A DNA stretch of 30,687 bases from the NCBI GenBank assembly GCA_036844705.1, contig DAIUFH010000021.1:1-30687 (forward strand), in the 5' to 3' direction. The DNA is from DAIUFH01 sp036844705 (GTDB lineage Bacteria; Bacillota; Clostridia; Tissierellales; Tissierellaceae). The position numbers and the translations under genes are program-made. Below, in pieces: positions 1-7,767 of the stretch (the first letter of the stretch is position 1; each line of letters begins with the position of its first letter). Under the pieces are notes generated by a model, which saw nothing but the letters and a program-made list of their open reading frames with translations, did no database searches and had not been told where the DNA came from.

Positions 1-945
1 TAACAATACTTCTATAGTAATAAATATTAATAACATATTAAACTGAGAAGCCATACCTTTTCCCATTAAAGCAATTACGCTATCGATATCCATGCGATTA
101 AATATTGCAATAACTGCCGCTAATATCATCATTACTATTAAGGCATAGTTTGTTCCCTGTTTTGTTATTACTCCATACACTACTAGCAATACAAAACTTA
201 TTAGGAATGCAATTGCAGTGCGCTTTTCCTTTGGGTGAATTTCTATTGAATCTATTGATTTGATATCATCACTTAATTTATATACTTCTTTGCCTTCCAA
301 TCTCTTTTGTGTTCGGTTTACTCCAATCCAGGTACCAATTAACCATACTAATGAAAATGGTAATGCTGCATAAAGTAACAGTTGAACATATGATAGTCCA
401 GTTACTTCCATTGTAATCAATGTAACACCGGTCAAAGGTCCCAATATCAATCCAACTTCTCCGGCTGTTTTAAACAATACAGCAACTACTGTAGGAGCAA
501 TTCCTAATGAAGCCATAATAGGAATCATTATAGGAGCAATAACTGCATTTCCTCCACCAAGAGTACCTAACATGCCACAGATGAGTATTGAAACGATAAC
601 TAATGCCAACTTTGCCTTAGTCTGTGTATTTACACCTATTTTCTTTACTATCCAGTAAACAAGTGTATGGGTAACACGAGTCTCGGACATCAATACCCCT
701 AGTCCAGCACCTGCTAATATTATGATACCTATCAAAACAGTTGTCGAACCAAGTGCAGCTTGAAATATTTGAGCCAATTGCTTTAAATTTAATCCAAACA
801 TAATAGCTGCTAATGCAATACCAGTAATTAATCCTGAAACATTGTTTTTACCTCTGAATGCCATGACTATATAAACAATCAGTGGTATTAATGCTAGTAA
901 TGATGGTGCATGTACAATTGCCCAACTGCCAAATTCAATTTCCAT
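1..945 (-). CDS. Multi-span permease, ion-transporter (GntP/NhaC/CitMHS-like) type, 3' end cut by window
   Basis: Reading the minus strand from the ATG at 945 gives 315 codons with no stop, running off the window edge. The start is fixed by an AAGGAGG 8 bases upstream. The protein is very hydrophobic, with at least eight likely membrane segments. It has a glycine-rich re-entrant-type stretch (GTLGGGNAVIAPIMIPI, about residues 126-142) of the kind seen in ion-transporter superfamily carriers such as gluconate, citrate and Na+/H+ antiporter families. A soluble charged loop (about residues 211-241) separates two hydrophobic halves. It lies downstream of the D-aminoacylase gene on the same strand, so a role in uptake of N-acyl or D-amino acids, or of the acid released from them, is an inference. 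The exact family is uncertain because the C-terminus is missing. Confidence 0.85.
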   Translation of the reverse strand, partial: MEIEFGSWAIVHAPSLLALIPLIVYIVMAFRGKNNVSGLITGIALAAIMFGLNLKQLAQIFQAALGSTTVLIGIIILAGAGLGVLMSETRVTHTLVYWIVKKIGVNTQTKAKLALVIVSILICGMLGTLGGGNAVIAPIMIPIMASLGIAPTVVAVLFKTAGEVGLILGPLTGVTLITMEVTGLSYVQLLLYAALPFSLVWLIGTWIGVNRTQKRLEGKEVYKLSDDIKSIDSIEIHPKEKRTAIAFLISFVLLVVYGVITKQGTNYALIVMMILAAVIAIFNRMDIDSVIALMGKGMASQFNMLLIFITIEVLL

Positions 946-977
946 TTGTTAGTCCTCCTTTTTATTTTTTACTATAA

Positions 978-1133
978 CTATATTCCATTAAAAGTTACAT
1001 CATCATCTAGAGGATAAATTGGTCTTCTTACATTTTTATAAGGATTTAATCTTAGGTTTGTTGGACGTACTCCTGGAGTATCACAGATTACAATAGCATC
1101 AGCCCTATTCTGGAAATAGCTCCTACATAGTTT
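978..1133 (-). pseudogene. C-terminal remnant of an unidentified protein
   Basis: Between the stop of the deacylase gene and the permease start, the minus strand holds an open frame of about 51 codons with no start codon, ending in TAG at 978. Its frame differs from that of the deacylase, overlaps its last few codons and is closed upstream by TAA at 1134-1136. The composition looks protein-like: a hydrophobic core strand (ADAIVICDTPG), then a basic, proline-containing tail (NLRLNPYKNVRRPIYPLDDD). This resembles the C-terminus of a real soluble enzyme whose front part was lost by deletion. I do not recognise the family. It could still be chance, since the frame is short. Confidence 0.4.
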
Positions 1134-2703
1134 TTAATATTATTCTCCCTTCCATGTTTTCAGTTTGCTTACCATTTAACAGCGCTGGTTTACCTTTTAC
1201 AAAAACGTGTTCAATTCCCTTTGGTTTTACCGCAGATTTCTTAAAGGTGGACATATCTCTAACTTCATTAAAATCAAACACTGTTATATCAGCTACCTTA
1301 CCAACTTCCAATACTCCCCTATCGGGTAAATGAATGATATTAGCTGGTAATCCTGTTATTTTATATACTGCATCCTCTATTGGCATCAAATTTTGTTCTC
1401 TTACGGTTTGCAAATACCTAGGGAATGTTCCAAAATATCTAGGATGTGGGTTATATGTCACATCATAACTAAAATCTACTCCATCTGAACCAGTTGCTAT
1501 ATCCATCGATTTCATAATATTGTATACATCATTAAGATGTAGTGAGAAATAAATCGCAGCTACTTCACCTTTACATTTAAGCAATATTTCTACAACTGAA
1601 TCAACAGGTGATAGTCCCAATATTTGAGATACTTCCTCTATGCTTTTACCATCAAATTCAGTTAAATGACCATGTGTAGATGCAATAACTACACGTTCTG
1701 GACCACCACGCTTATCCATTATATCGAAAATATCTTTTACCAATCTATCTTCTTTTTTCTCTAGTCTTTCAAGCATCTTCGAATTGCCGCCATCAAGCGC
1801 CCACCTAGGAATTAAAGCTGTTAGTCCGGTTGCTGTTGCTTCATATGGATATTGGTCACATGTAATAGTGCATCCTTTCTTTCGGGCAGCTTCTACATGG
1901 TCTAAAAGTTCTTGTGATCTCCCCCACTGTGGTTTGCCCATCAGCTTTAAATGCGATATATGAAGGTGCACGCCCGATTTCTCAGCCACCTCTATCATCT
2001 CATTAACCGAATCAAATATCTTATCTCCCTCATTTCTCATATGAACTGCCAGTATACCATTGTTCTCCTTAATAATCTTTGCCAATTCAACAAACTCATC
2101 TACATCTCCAAAGTTACTTGGAGGATAAATAAGTCCTAATGACATTCCAAAAGCACCATTTTTCAACTCACTATCAAGAAGACTCTTCATTTGTTCAAGC
2201 TCATCGGTAGTAGGTCTCCTATCATCAAAGCCCATAACACAGGCTCTAAGTGTTCCATGTCCAACTAACAATCCACTATTGATAGCTTGTTTAATTTTAC
2301 TTGCAGCTTCAACATAATCATTCATGTTGTTTACTACTAATGACTCATCTTCTATAGATTTTTCCACTGTCCTTGCAAAGAAGGTTCTAATTTCCTTTTC
2401 CTTTTCCTTGTTTGAAGGTATCAATGATATCCCACAGTTACCTCCAATTTGTAGTGTTACACCCTGATGTAACATACTTTCAGACTTAGAAGTATTTAGG
2501 GGACATGCATCAGAATGTGTATGAAGGTCTATAAATCCTGGTGAAATAATCTTACCTTTACAATTTATAACCTCATTGCCAGTTACCGTAGCATCATCTG
2601 TGATAGCGACAATTTTACTACCCTTAATGCATACTGATGATTTATAAGGCGGTTTTCTTGTGCCATCAACTACTAGTCCATCTTTTAAAACAAAATCATA
2701 CAT
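1123..2703 (-). CDS. N-acyl-D-amino-acid deacylase (D-aminoacylase), amidohydrolase superfamily
   Basis: A 526-residue protein expected to hydrolyse N-acyl-D-amino acids to a D-amino acid and a carboxylate in the cytoplasm. Metal-site and catalytic features of the family are visible: HTH at 61-63, the GGNCG cysteine at 90, HMRNEGD with His221, HISHLK with His251, and TGSDG with Asp407. The NPHPRYFGTFPRYL block (418-431) is characteristic of D-aminoacylases. The length is slightly above that of the well-studied Alcaligenes-type enzymes. The start is supported by GGAGGTG 7 bases upstream. It is followed by a gene remnant and a permease on the same strand, and the upstream minus-strand genes include an M20 carbamoylase, so the region looks dedicated to modified amino acids. 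Acyl and side-chain preference cannot be predicted. Confidence 0.9.
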   Translation of the reverse strand: MYDFVLKDGLVVDGTRKPPYKSSVCIKGSKIVAITDDATVTGNEVINCKGKIISPGFIDLHTHSDACPLNTSKSESMLHQGVTLQIGGNCGISLIPSNKEKEKEIRTFFARTVEKSIEDESLVVNNMNDYVEAASKIKQAINSGLLVGHGTLRACVMGFDDRRPTTDELEQMKSLLDSELKNGAFGMSLGLIYPPSNFGDVDEFVELAKIIKENNGILAVHMRNEGDKIFDSVNEMIEVAEKSGVHLHISHLKLMGKPQWGRSQELLDHVEAARKKGCTITCDQYPYEATATGLTALIPRWALDGGNSKMLERLEKKEDRLVKDIFDIMDKRGGPERVVIASTHGHLTEFDGKSIEEVSQILGLSPVDSVVEILLKCKGEVAAIYFSLHLNDVYNIMKSMDIATGSDGVDFSYDVTYNPHPRYFGTFPRYLQTVREQNLMPIEDAVYKITGLPANIIHLPDRGVLEVGKVADITVFDFNEVRDMSTFKKSAVKPKGIEHVFVKGKPALLNGKQTENMEGRIILKTM

Positions 2704-2786
2704 CTCTTACACCTCCGTTTGATTTATTTTAACCATTTATTAACAATATATATTGCAAGGCGTGTCCTATTATGAATAAATATTAT

Positions 2787-2984
2787 TTATTTGGAATTAA
2801 TCAAAGACTCCTTCCAGCTTTTTAACCTATCATATGCTTTGTTAGGCAAAATGCCTATCACTATTAGCAACATACCTATTCCTTGAATAATTCCAGCAGG
2901 TAGATTTGGAATAGTTGTAAATCTATTGATAATTGTATAAAACAACCATATTATAATTCCTATACTCAATTCTTTTCTTTTCAT
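2787..2984 (-). CDS. Small two-span membrane protein, function unknown
   Basis: A 65-residue protein with a basic start (MKRK), two probable membrane helices (about residues 7-22 and 31-47) and a charged C-terminal tail. A GAGG site 8 bases before the ATG supports translation. It lies between the M20 hydrolase terminator and the deacylase gene, all on the minus strand. I recognise no family. The hydrophobic pattern and ribosome site make a real gene more likely than chance. Confidence 0.6.
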   Translation of the reverse strand: MKRKELSIGIIIWLFYTIINRFTTIPNLPAGIIQGIGMLLIVIGILPNKAYDRLKSWKESLINSK

Positions 2985-3122
2985 AATAACCTCGCTATCA
3001 TTTTTTTCAAATACTAAAAATCATATCTAGTATGTCTTATATATCCACCTTAATCTAATTTTAACCTATCTTAGAGTAAATACCAATACAATATTTTTTC
3101 ATTATTTTGAAAAATTAGATAC

Positions 3123-3157
3123 AAAAAAACTCTCTTCCGGTCTATTCCAGAAAAGAG
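3123..3157 (-). terminator. Rho-independent terminator of the M20 hydrolase gene
   Basis: On the minus strand an 11-bp stem (arms 3130-3140 and 3147-3157, two G-U pairs) with a 6-base loop is followed by seven T residues. It starts 7 bases after the stop codon of the M20 hydrolase gene, so that gene is probably monocistronic. Confidence 0.9.
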
Positions 3158-3163
3158 CTTATA

Positions 3164-4399
3164 TTATTTTACCTCAGCTATATCCTTAATTGTTTCATAA
3201 GCTACTTCTATTCCCTTTTGTAAATCCTCATAGTCCGTCCACTCTTCTGGACAATGACTTCGTCCTGCTTTACTTGGTACAAAGATAAGACCTACATCTG
3301 TTATTTTAGTCATTACCATAGCATCATGACCAGCACCACTCAACATTAACTCCTTTTTAAATCCTAGGTTATAACTATATTTATTAAGCTTATCAATTAT
3401 ATCATCAGCAAGCTTAACTGGTGGAACATTTAATAGGTCAATAGTAGTATATTGTACTCCATTTAATTTAGAAATCTCTTCCAGTGAATCTTCAATATTT
3501 TTCCTTACTTGCTTTATTAATTCCGCTTTTTTTGATCTAATATCAACTGTAAAGCTTACTTCTGCAGGAACGATATTTGCTGCACCTGGAAGTACAGTTA
3601 AAATGCCAACTGTTGCTACTGTACCTTCCCCTGCCTCCTTTGCAAAGGTGCTGATTTTACTTATAACCTTTGATGAAGTATCTAGAGGGTCAGCTCTCAT
3701 AGTCATAGGTGTAGTTCCTGCATGATCAGGTCTACCCTTGACAATAACTTGAATCTCATTTATCCCTACAATATATTCTACCACTCCGATATCTTTTCCA
3801 TGTGCCTCTAGTATTGGTCCTTGCTCTATATGCAGTTCTAAAAATGCCTTTACATCTTCAGGCTTTCTTACTGCATCATATATCTTATCCGGGTCGAAAC
3901 CAAATTCCTTCATTGCCTCTGCAATAGAAATTCCCTGGCTATCCTTAAATGTATCAAGGCTTTCCCTTGTTACATCTCCAACAATTGCACGACTTGCAAA
4001 TAGACCTCCACCAAATCTAGTTCCCTCTTCTTCAATCATGGCTATAAATTCTACTGGATACTTAGGTTTTAAATTGTTATCCTTCATTAGTCTGGCAATT
4101 TCAAGACCTGTCACTACTCCAGCAGGACCATCAAAATTTCCTCCATTTTTTACCGAATCATAATGAGAACCTATCATGACTACAGGACTATCTATTTCGC
4201 CTTCAAGTCTTCCTACTATTGTCCCTGCAGCATCTTCAAAAACTTCAAGACCGGCTTGTCTCATTTGTTCCTTAAGGTACTCTCCTGCACCTCTATCTTC
4301 TTTGGTAAAAGTCATTCTAGTAAGACCTTTACCCGGAGTTGCATTAAATTTTGAAAGCTGTTCTATGTCATTCTTTATTCTAGCTAGGTTTGTCTTCAT
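3164..4399 (-). CDS. M20-family Zn-dependent amidohydrolase (N-carbamoyl-L-amino-acid hydrolase / allantoate amidohydrolase type)
   Basis: A 411-residue cytoplasmic enzyme of the family that removes carbamoyl or ureido groups from N-carbamoyl-amino acids, allantoate or ureidoglycine-type substrates. Metal ligands are visible in order: HYDSV (His79), FDGPAG (Asp90), EEEGTRFGG (Glu124/125), HIEQGP (His190) and the C-terminal SHCPEEWTD (His382). The GRPDHAGTTPM dimerisation-domain block (222-232) and GAGHDAM (about 355-361) fit this subgroup rather than the ArgE/DapE peptidases. The start has a perfect AAGGAGG 7 bases upstream. A strong promoter with an internal palindrome precedes it and a terminator follows, so it forms its own unit. 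Carbamoylase versus allantoate hydrolase cannot be settled. No hydantoinase or allantoinase gene lies beside it, although the neighbouring D-aminoacylase fits an amino-acid salvage role. Confidence 0.88.
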   Translation of the reverse strand: MKTNLARIKNDIEQLSKFNATPGKGLTRMTFTKEDRGAGEYLKEQMRQAGLEVFEDAAGTIVGRLEGEIDSPVVMIGSHYDSVKNGGNFDGPAGVVTGLEIARLMKDNNLKPKYPVEFIAMIEEEGTRFGGGLFASRAIVGDVTRESLDTFKDSQGISIAEAMKEFGFDPDKIYDAVRKPEDVKAFLELHIEQGPILEAHGKDIGVVEYIVGINEIQVIVKGRPDHAGTTPMTMRADPLDTSSKVISKISTFAKEAGEGTVATVGILTVLPGAANIVPAEVSFTVDIRSKKAELIKQVRKNIEDSLEEISKLNGVQYTTIDLLNVPPVKLADDIIDKLNKYSYNLGFKKELMLSGAGHDAMVMTKITDVGLIFVPSKAGRSHCPEEWTDYEDLQKGIEVAYETIKDIAEVK

Positions 4400-4435
4400 A
4401 TTGTACCTCCTTATCGAATTAAAGTGTTGAATAAT

Positions 4436-4464
4436 ATGATATTAAACTATAGTTTATTTGTCAA
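4436..4464 (-). promoter_or_regulatory. Sigma-A promoter with 14-bp palindromic operator in the spacer, upstream of the M20 hydrolase
   Basis: On the minus strand, TTGACA (4464-4459) is separated by exactly 17 bases from TATCAT (4441-4436). The spacer contains a perfect 14-bp palindrome, TAAACTATAGTTTA, at 4443-4456. The start codon lies about 37 bases beyond the -10. A dimeric repressor bound in the spacer would exclude RNA polymerase, so induction by substrate is a reasonable inference. No candidate repressor gene is adjacent. Confidence 0.65.
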
Positions 4465-4679
4465 TAAAATATGTCTTTGTTCGTTAGATCTTCAATTAAA
4501 TAGTTACTATTCACAGTATTAAATTGTGTAAAATCGCAAAATGATAAAAATACACACTCACGGTTTCGGAGATGAATAATTCTATAGCTCATTCCAGACA
4601 AAAATCCTACATCTTTCAATTCCCTTAGTGGTCTATCTTTAGGGACATGAAAGCTGCTTAACGGATTTTTATCTTCCAT
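4461..4679 (-). pseudogene. Short open frame, possibly a decayed gene; function unknown
   Basis: A 72-codon minus-strand frame lies in a 370-base stretch between the M20 hydrolase and the Crp/Fnr gene. It has no ribosome site at normal spacing: the nearest GGAG is about 18 bases from the ATG. Its 3' end overlaps the -35 box of the hydrolase promoter. A second short frame upstream in a different phase (about 4670-4750) ends inside it. Both could be pieces of one frameshifted gene, or neither may be coding. I see no recognisable domain. Apart from this and the promoter, the stretch holds nothing I can support. Confidence 0.25.
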
Positions 4680-4769
4680 TCACTAAGAATTATAGTCACT
4701 CCTGCAAATGTTCCCTTAGGATTTTTATCATTTTTCTTTATCTGCTGTGATTAACTGTAAATAGTAACA

Positions 4770-5456
4770 TTAAATATTAAGTACTTGCCTAATTCCATCA
4801 AGGTCTTTAATATATATATATTTATAATCATAATCAATCAAACCTAAGTCCTTGAGCACAAGCAACTCTCTTGATAGCGATGGCCTTTGAACACCCAAAA
4901 TATCTGCCCATTCTCTTTTAGTCATATTTAATTTGATTTTCAGACTCTTGTTTCTATCATAATTCAGAAAAATAAACTCACAGATCTTCTGTCGAATTGT
5001 TTTTAAGCCTATCTGATTTATTTTACTACTTAATGTAACTGATTTCTCAGAAAGAAGACTAAGAAATTCAGATAGAAATATATCATCATTCTTACACAGA
5101 TAAAGGACAGTATCCTTTGGAATATAAAGTATTGTTGTATCCATGGTACTGATTCCAGTCATAGGATAAATATTTAATTTACCAAAGAGCAGGGTTTCTC
5201 CATATATATCGCCTTCCTTAAAATCTACAACGACTAATGAATTCCCAAATGAATCAATCTTCTGAATTCTAATATTACCATTAAGAATAATATTTAAGGT
5301 ATTGCATTCTCTACCCTCGATAAATACCATGCTATTCTTTGAATAATTAGAAATCCTATAGTCTACATTTTTAAATAACTTTCTAAAATCCTCTTCAGTA
5401 AAGTTTTTAAACAACTCTATATCCTTTAAAACACTGAAATAATCCTTTAATTTCAT
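4770..5456 (-). CDS. Crp/Fnr-family transcriptional regulator
   Basis: A 228-residue regulator with an N-terminal cyclic-nucleotide-type beta-roll (about 15-115, including EGDIYGETLLF at 81-91), a dimerisation helix (about 125-160) and a C-terminal winged helix-turn-helix (about 178-215; MTKREWADILGVQRPSLSREL). The recognition helix carries R191 and S195/R196, as in family members that read half-sites containing GTA or GTGA. Cysteines are at 51, 121 and 159 only, with no N-terminal cluster, so an Fnr-type iron-sulfur sensor is unlikely. The start has AAGGAGAT 6-7 bases upstream. It diverges from the efflux operon, and a perfect palindrome lies 21 bases before its ATG. Control of that operon and of itself is the natural inference. 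The signal (redox, nitric oxide, heme, ligand) is unknown. Confidence 0.9.
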   Translation of the reverse strand: MKLKDYFSVLKDIELFKNFTEEDFRKLFKNVDYRISNYSKNSMVFIEGRECNTLNIILNGNIRIQKIDSFGNSLVVVDFKEGDIYGETLLFGKLNIYPMTGISTMDTTILYIPKDTVLYLCKNDDIFLSEFLSLLSEKSVTLSSKINQIGLKTIRQKICEFIFLNYDRNKSLKIKLNMTKREWADILGVQRPSLSRELLVLKDLGLIDYDYKYIYIKDLDGIRQVLNI

Positions 5457-5477
5457 GTTAAATCTCCTTTATTTTGG

Positions 5478-5501
5478 AAGCTGTAACATATGTTACAGCT
5501 T
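5478..5501. promoter_or_regulatory. Perfect 24-bp palindrome, candidate Crp/Fnr operator
   Basis: The half-site AAGCTGTAACAT is followed by its exact reverse complement, with no spacer. The core reads GTAAC-N4-GTTAC, a Crp/Fnr-type site; from memory this resembles the motif reported for HcpR-type regulators in clostridia. It lies between the divergent regulator and exporter genes. Its centre (5489/5490) is about 42.5 bases upstream of the predicted exporter start point and about 22 bases downstream of the predicted regulator start point. Confidence 0.75.
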
Positions 5502-5517
5502 CTTGATATTAACTAAT

Positions 5518-5546
5518 ATTATAATAGCACCATATTGCAAAATCAA
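5518..5546. promoter_or_regulatory. Overlapping divergent promoters for the Crp/Fnr gene (-) and the efflux operon (+)
   Basis: On the plus strand, TATAAT at 5520-5525 has no recognisable -35 box: the correctly spaced hexamer is AGCTTC, inside the palindrome. That is typical of an activator-dependent promoter. On the minus strand, TTGATT (5546-5541), a 17-base spacer and TATAAT (5523-5518) form a good promoter for the regulator gene. The two -10 boxes overlap, so the promoters probably compete for polymerase. Confidence 0.55.
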
Positions 5547-5576
5547 TCATTCTAATATTAACTTGGAGGTAGTAAA

Positions 5577-6803
5577 ATGGCGAAAATCAAAGATTTTATT
5601 AAATCCCACAGAAAAATTATTATGTTTCCGGTACTTATGGTATTTATTTTAGTGTCAATTTTTATCTTTAATAGTTTCCAAAGTACTAAAACATTATTTG
5701 TAACAACAGATGAAGGTACATTTATTGAAGCTTCCGGAATGGTAGAGAATAATTCAATAAATTTAAGTAGTGAGGTTAATGGTATCATATCAGAAGTAAC
5801 TGTAAAAGAGGGAGATGTAATAAAGGAAGGACAAATTATTGCCGAAATAAGTAATTCTACTATTAAGAATCAATATGAGCAGGCTATGGATACTTTAGAA
5901 ATAGCCGAAAAAAATGTAGAAGTAGCTATAGAAAGTTTAGAGTCCTATAAGGCAGTTAATATGAATTCCACTGAGCAAGCAAAGAATGCTTATTATTCCT
6001 CCTATGGTGAATATGAAAGAATACTTGAAGGAGCTAGTGCCGAGGAAATCAAACAAGCTGAAGAGGCATATACACAAGCTGAAATCAATCTTAAGTATTT
6101 AGAGGATAATCTGGAAGATAGTAAGATTTTACTTGAACATGATATTATTAGCCAAAAGAATCATGAAGAAATAGAGAAAAATTATAATATTGCACAAACT
6201 CAGTTCAATATTGCAAGTGCGAAGCTAGACCAGATAAAAGCTGGACCCAGTGAAGCTACTGTAAAGGCTGTAAAAAACAAAATGCTTCAGGCAAAGTCAG
6301 CTCACGAGCTTAGCATATCTAATGGAAATATGCAGCTAACACAGCTTCAAAATCAGTATGAATTGGCCAAGTTAAAATATGACCAGGCTAAAACTATTTC
6401 TGATCAGCTTAAGGAGGAGCTTTCTAAAATGATAATATTATCACCTATTGATGGGATAATAAACCTTTTGGCCATTAAAAAAGGTGAATTTACATCATTA
6501 GGTAAAGCTGTAGCAGAAATTTATGATACTAAGAATATGGAGATTAGAGTATACGTTTCTGAAGCAAATATCGGTCACATAAAGGTGGGTCAAGATGTAA
6601 ATATCTATGTTGATTCAGATAGTGAACAGTCCTTTAAGGGCAATGTCATAAGAATAAACAATAGTGCTGAATTTACGCCTAAGAATATTCAGACTAAAGA
6701 GGAAAGAATAAATACTGTTTTCGAGGTTAAAATTCAAGTTTTGGATTCAAAAGGGGTTATTAAAGCAGGAATGCCTGTAGATGTAAGTATTAAAATTGAT
6801 TAA
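5577..6803 (+). CDS. HlyD-family membrane fusion/adaptor protein of an efflux pump
   Basis: A 408-residue protein with a short basic cytoplasmic start, one membrane anchor (about residues 13-35) and an extracytoplasmic part. The order is a first half of a biotinyl-lipoyl domain (about 55-85, NGIISEVTVKEGDVIKEGQ), a long coiled-coil hairpin (about 95-285), the second lipoyl half (SPIDGIINLLAIKKGEFT) and a beta-barrel (about 320-405). This order is typical of YbhG/HlyD-type adaptors. GGAGG lies 7 bases before the ATG. It is the first gene of a four-gene operon with two ATPases and an ABC-2 permease. In a Gram-positive cell such an adaptor probably extends the permease outside the membrane rather than reaching an outer membrane. 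The substrate is unknown. Confidence 0.88.
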   Translation: MAKIKDFIKSHRKIIMFPVLMVFILVSIFIFNSFQSTKTLFVTTDEGTFIEASGMVENNSINLSSEVNGIISEVTVKEGDVIKEGQIIAEISNSTIKNQYEQAMDTLEIAEKNVEVAIESLESYKAVNMNSTEQAKNAYYSSYGEYERILEGASAEEIKQAEEAYTQAEINLKYLEDNLEDSKILLEHDIISQKNHEEIEKNYNIAQTQFNIASAKLDQIKAGPSEATVKAVKNKMLQAKSAHELSISNGNMQLTQLQNQYELAKLKYDQAKTISDQLKEELSKMIILSPIDGIINLLAIKKGEFTSLGKAVAEIYDTKNMEIRVYVSEANIGHIKVGQDVNIYVDSDSEQSFKGNVIRINNSAEFTPKNIQTKEERINTVFEVKIQVLDSKGVIKAGMPVDVSIKID

Positions 6804-6830
6804 CAAATTAGGATGATAGGAGACATAAAT

Positions 6831-7763
6831 ATGGGATACGAAATAGAGACATTATCTCTTACTAAAAACTATGGTGATATAGCAGCGGTGGATAATTTAG
6901 ATATCCAAGTAGAAGGAGGTACCATATTTGGGCTAATTGGTCCAGATGGTGCAGGAAAAACAACTACTATGAGGATGCTTTGTTCATTGATTACACCAGA
7001 TAGTGGTACTGCTAAAATCGGAGGCAATGATATTATAGCTAATAGTGAAAAAATAAAGTTCGATATAGGCTATATGCCTCAGAAATTTAGTCTCTATGGT
7101 GATTTAACTGTTATGGAGAATTTAAACTTTTATGCAGAAATATATCAGGTGCCAAAGAAGATAAGAAAGGAAAAGATTGCAAGTCTTCTAGAATTTAGCA
7201 ATCTTACGAAGCATTCATATAAATTGGCAGACCAGCTTTCCGGTGGTATGAAGCAAAAATTATCTCTTGCCTGCAACCTCATTCATACCCCAAAGTATTT
7301 GTTTTTGGATGAACCTACCATAGGGGTTGACCCTGTAGCAAGAAGGGAGCTTTGGAAAATATTATTTGAGCTTAAGGATGAAGGTGTAACCATATTTGTA
7401 AGCACACCTTATATGGACGAAGCCGAAAGATGTGATGAAATAGGTCTGATGAATAAAGGAAGGGTAGTTAAAAAAGATAAACCCAATAAAATTATTGAGG
7501 ATTTCAACAAGCATATCATATGTATCTTTTCAGAGGATAATTATAAAGCTAGGGATTTTTCAAATACTCTTGATTATATTGAAGATGCATATCTACTAGG
7601 TGAAGAACTACATGTAGTAGTTGAGGACTATGAAGAAACAAAGGAAAAAATTTTAAATGATTTTAGTGACAAGAAAATTAAAATTAATGATATTAAAAAA
7701 ATAAGTCCTTCTTTTGAAGATGTATTTGTAAACATTATAAAAAATGAAGAAGTAAGGTCGTGA
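6831..7763 (+). CDS. ABC-2 exporter ATPase, first NBD with a degenerate H-loop
   Basis: A 310-residue ATP-binding subunit. The start at 6831 is chosen over an in-frame ATG at 6813 because AGGAGA sits 7 bases upstream of it. Visible motifs are Walker A GPDGAGKTT (38-46), Q-loop MPQKFSLY, signature LSGGMKQKL (136-144) and Walker B/D-loop FLDEPTIGVDP (158-168). The H-loop position reads STPYMDEAE, so the usual histidine is proline (residue 193), whereas the next gene has THYMDEAE. It corresponds to the N-terminal half of YbhF-type double ATPases, here as a separate gene. It lies 27 bases after the HlyD gene, and its stop is 4 bases from the next ATG. It probably pairs with the downstream NBD as an asymmetric heterodimer. 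Confidence 0.9.
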   Translation: MGYEIETLSLTKNYGDIAAVDNLDIQVEGGTIFGLIGPDGAGKTTTMRMLCSLITPDSGTAKIGGNDIIANSEKIKFDIGYMPQKFSLYGDLTVMENLNFYAEIYQVPKKIRKEKIASLLEFSNLTKHSYKLADQLSGGMKQKLSLACNLIHTPKYLFLDEPTIGVDPVARRELWKILFELKDEGVTIFVSTPYMDEAERCDEIGLMNKGRVVKKDKPNKIIEDFNKHIICIFSEDNYKARDFSNTLDYIEDAYLLGEELHVVVEDYEETKEKILNDFSDKKIKINDIKKISPSFEDVFVNIIKNEEVRS

Positions 7764-7767
7764 TTTA

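Noticed and set aside
2744..2755. CAATATATATTG palindrome before the D-aminoacylase gene
   Set aside because: Short, mostly alternating AT, and no well-spaced promoter boxes could be fitted around it.
2775..2791. 17-base AT-only palindrome AATAAATA-T-TATTTATT
   Set aside because: Purely A/T in an AT-rich background, overlaps the end of the small membrane gene, and shows no promoter relation.
5503..5508. TTGATA as a -35 box for the exporter promoter
   Set aside because: Only 11 bases separate it from the TATAAT box; the usual distance is 16-18.
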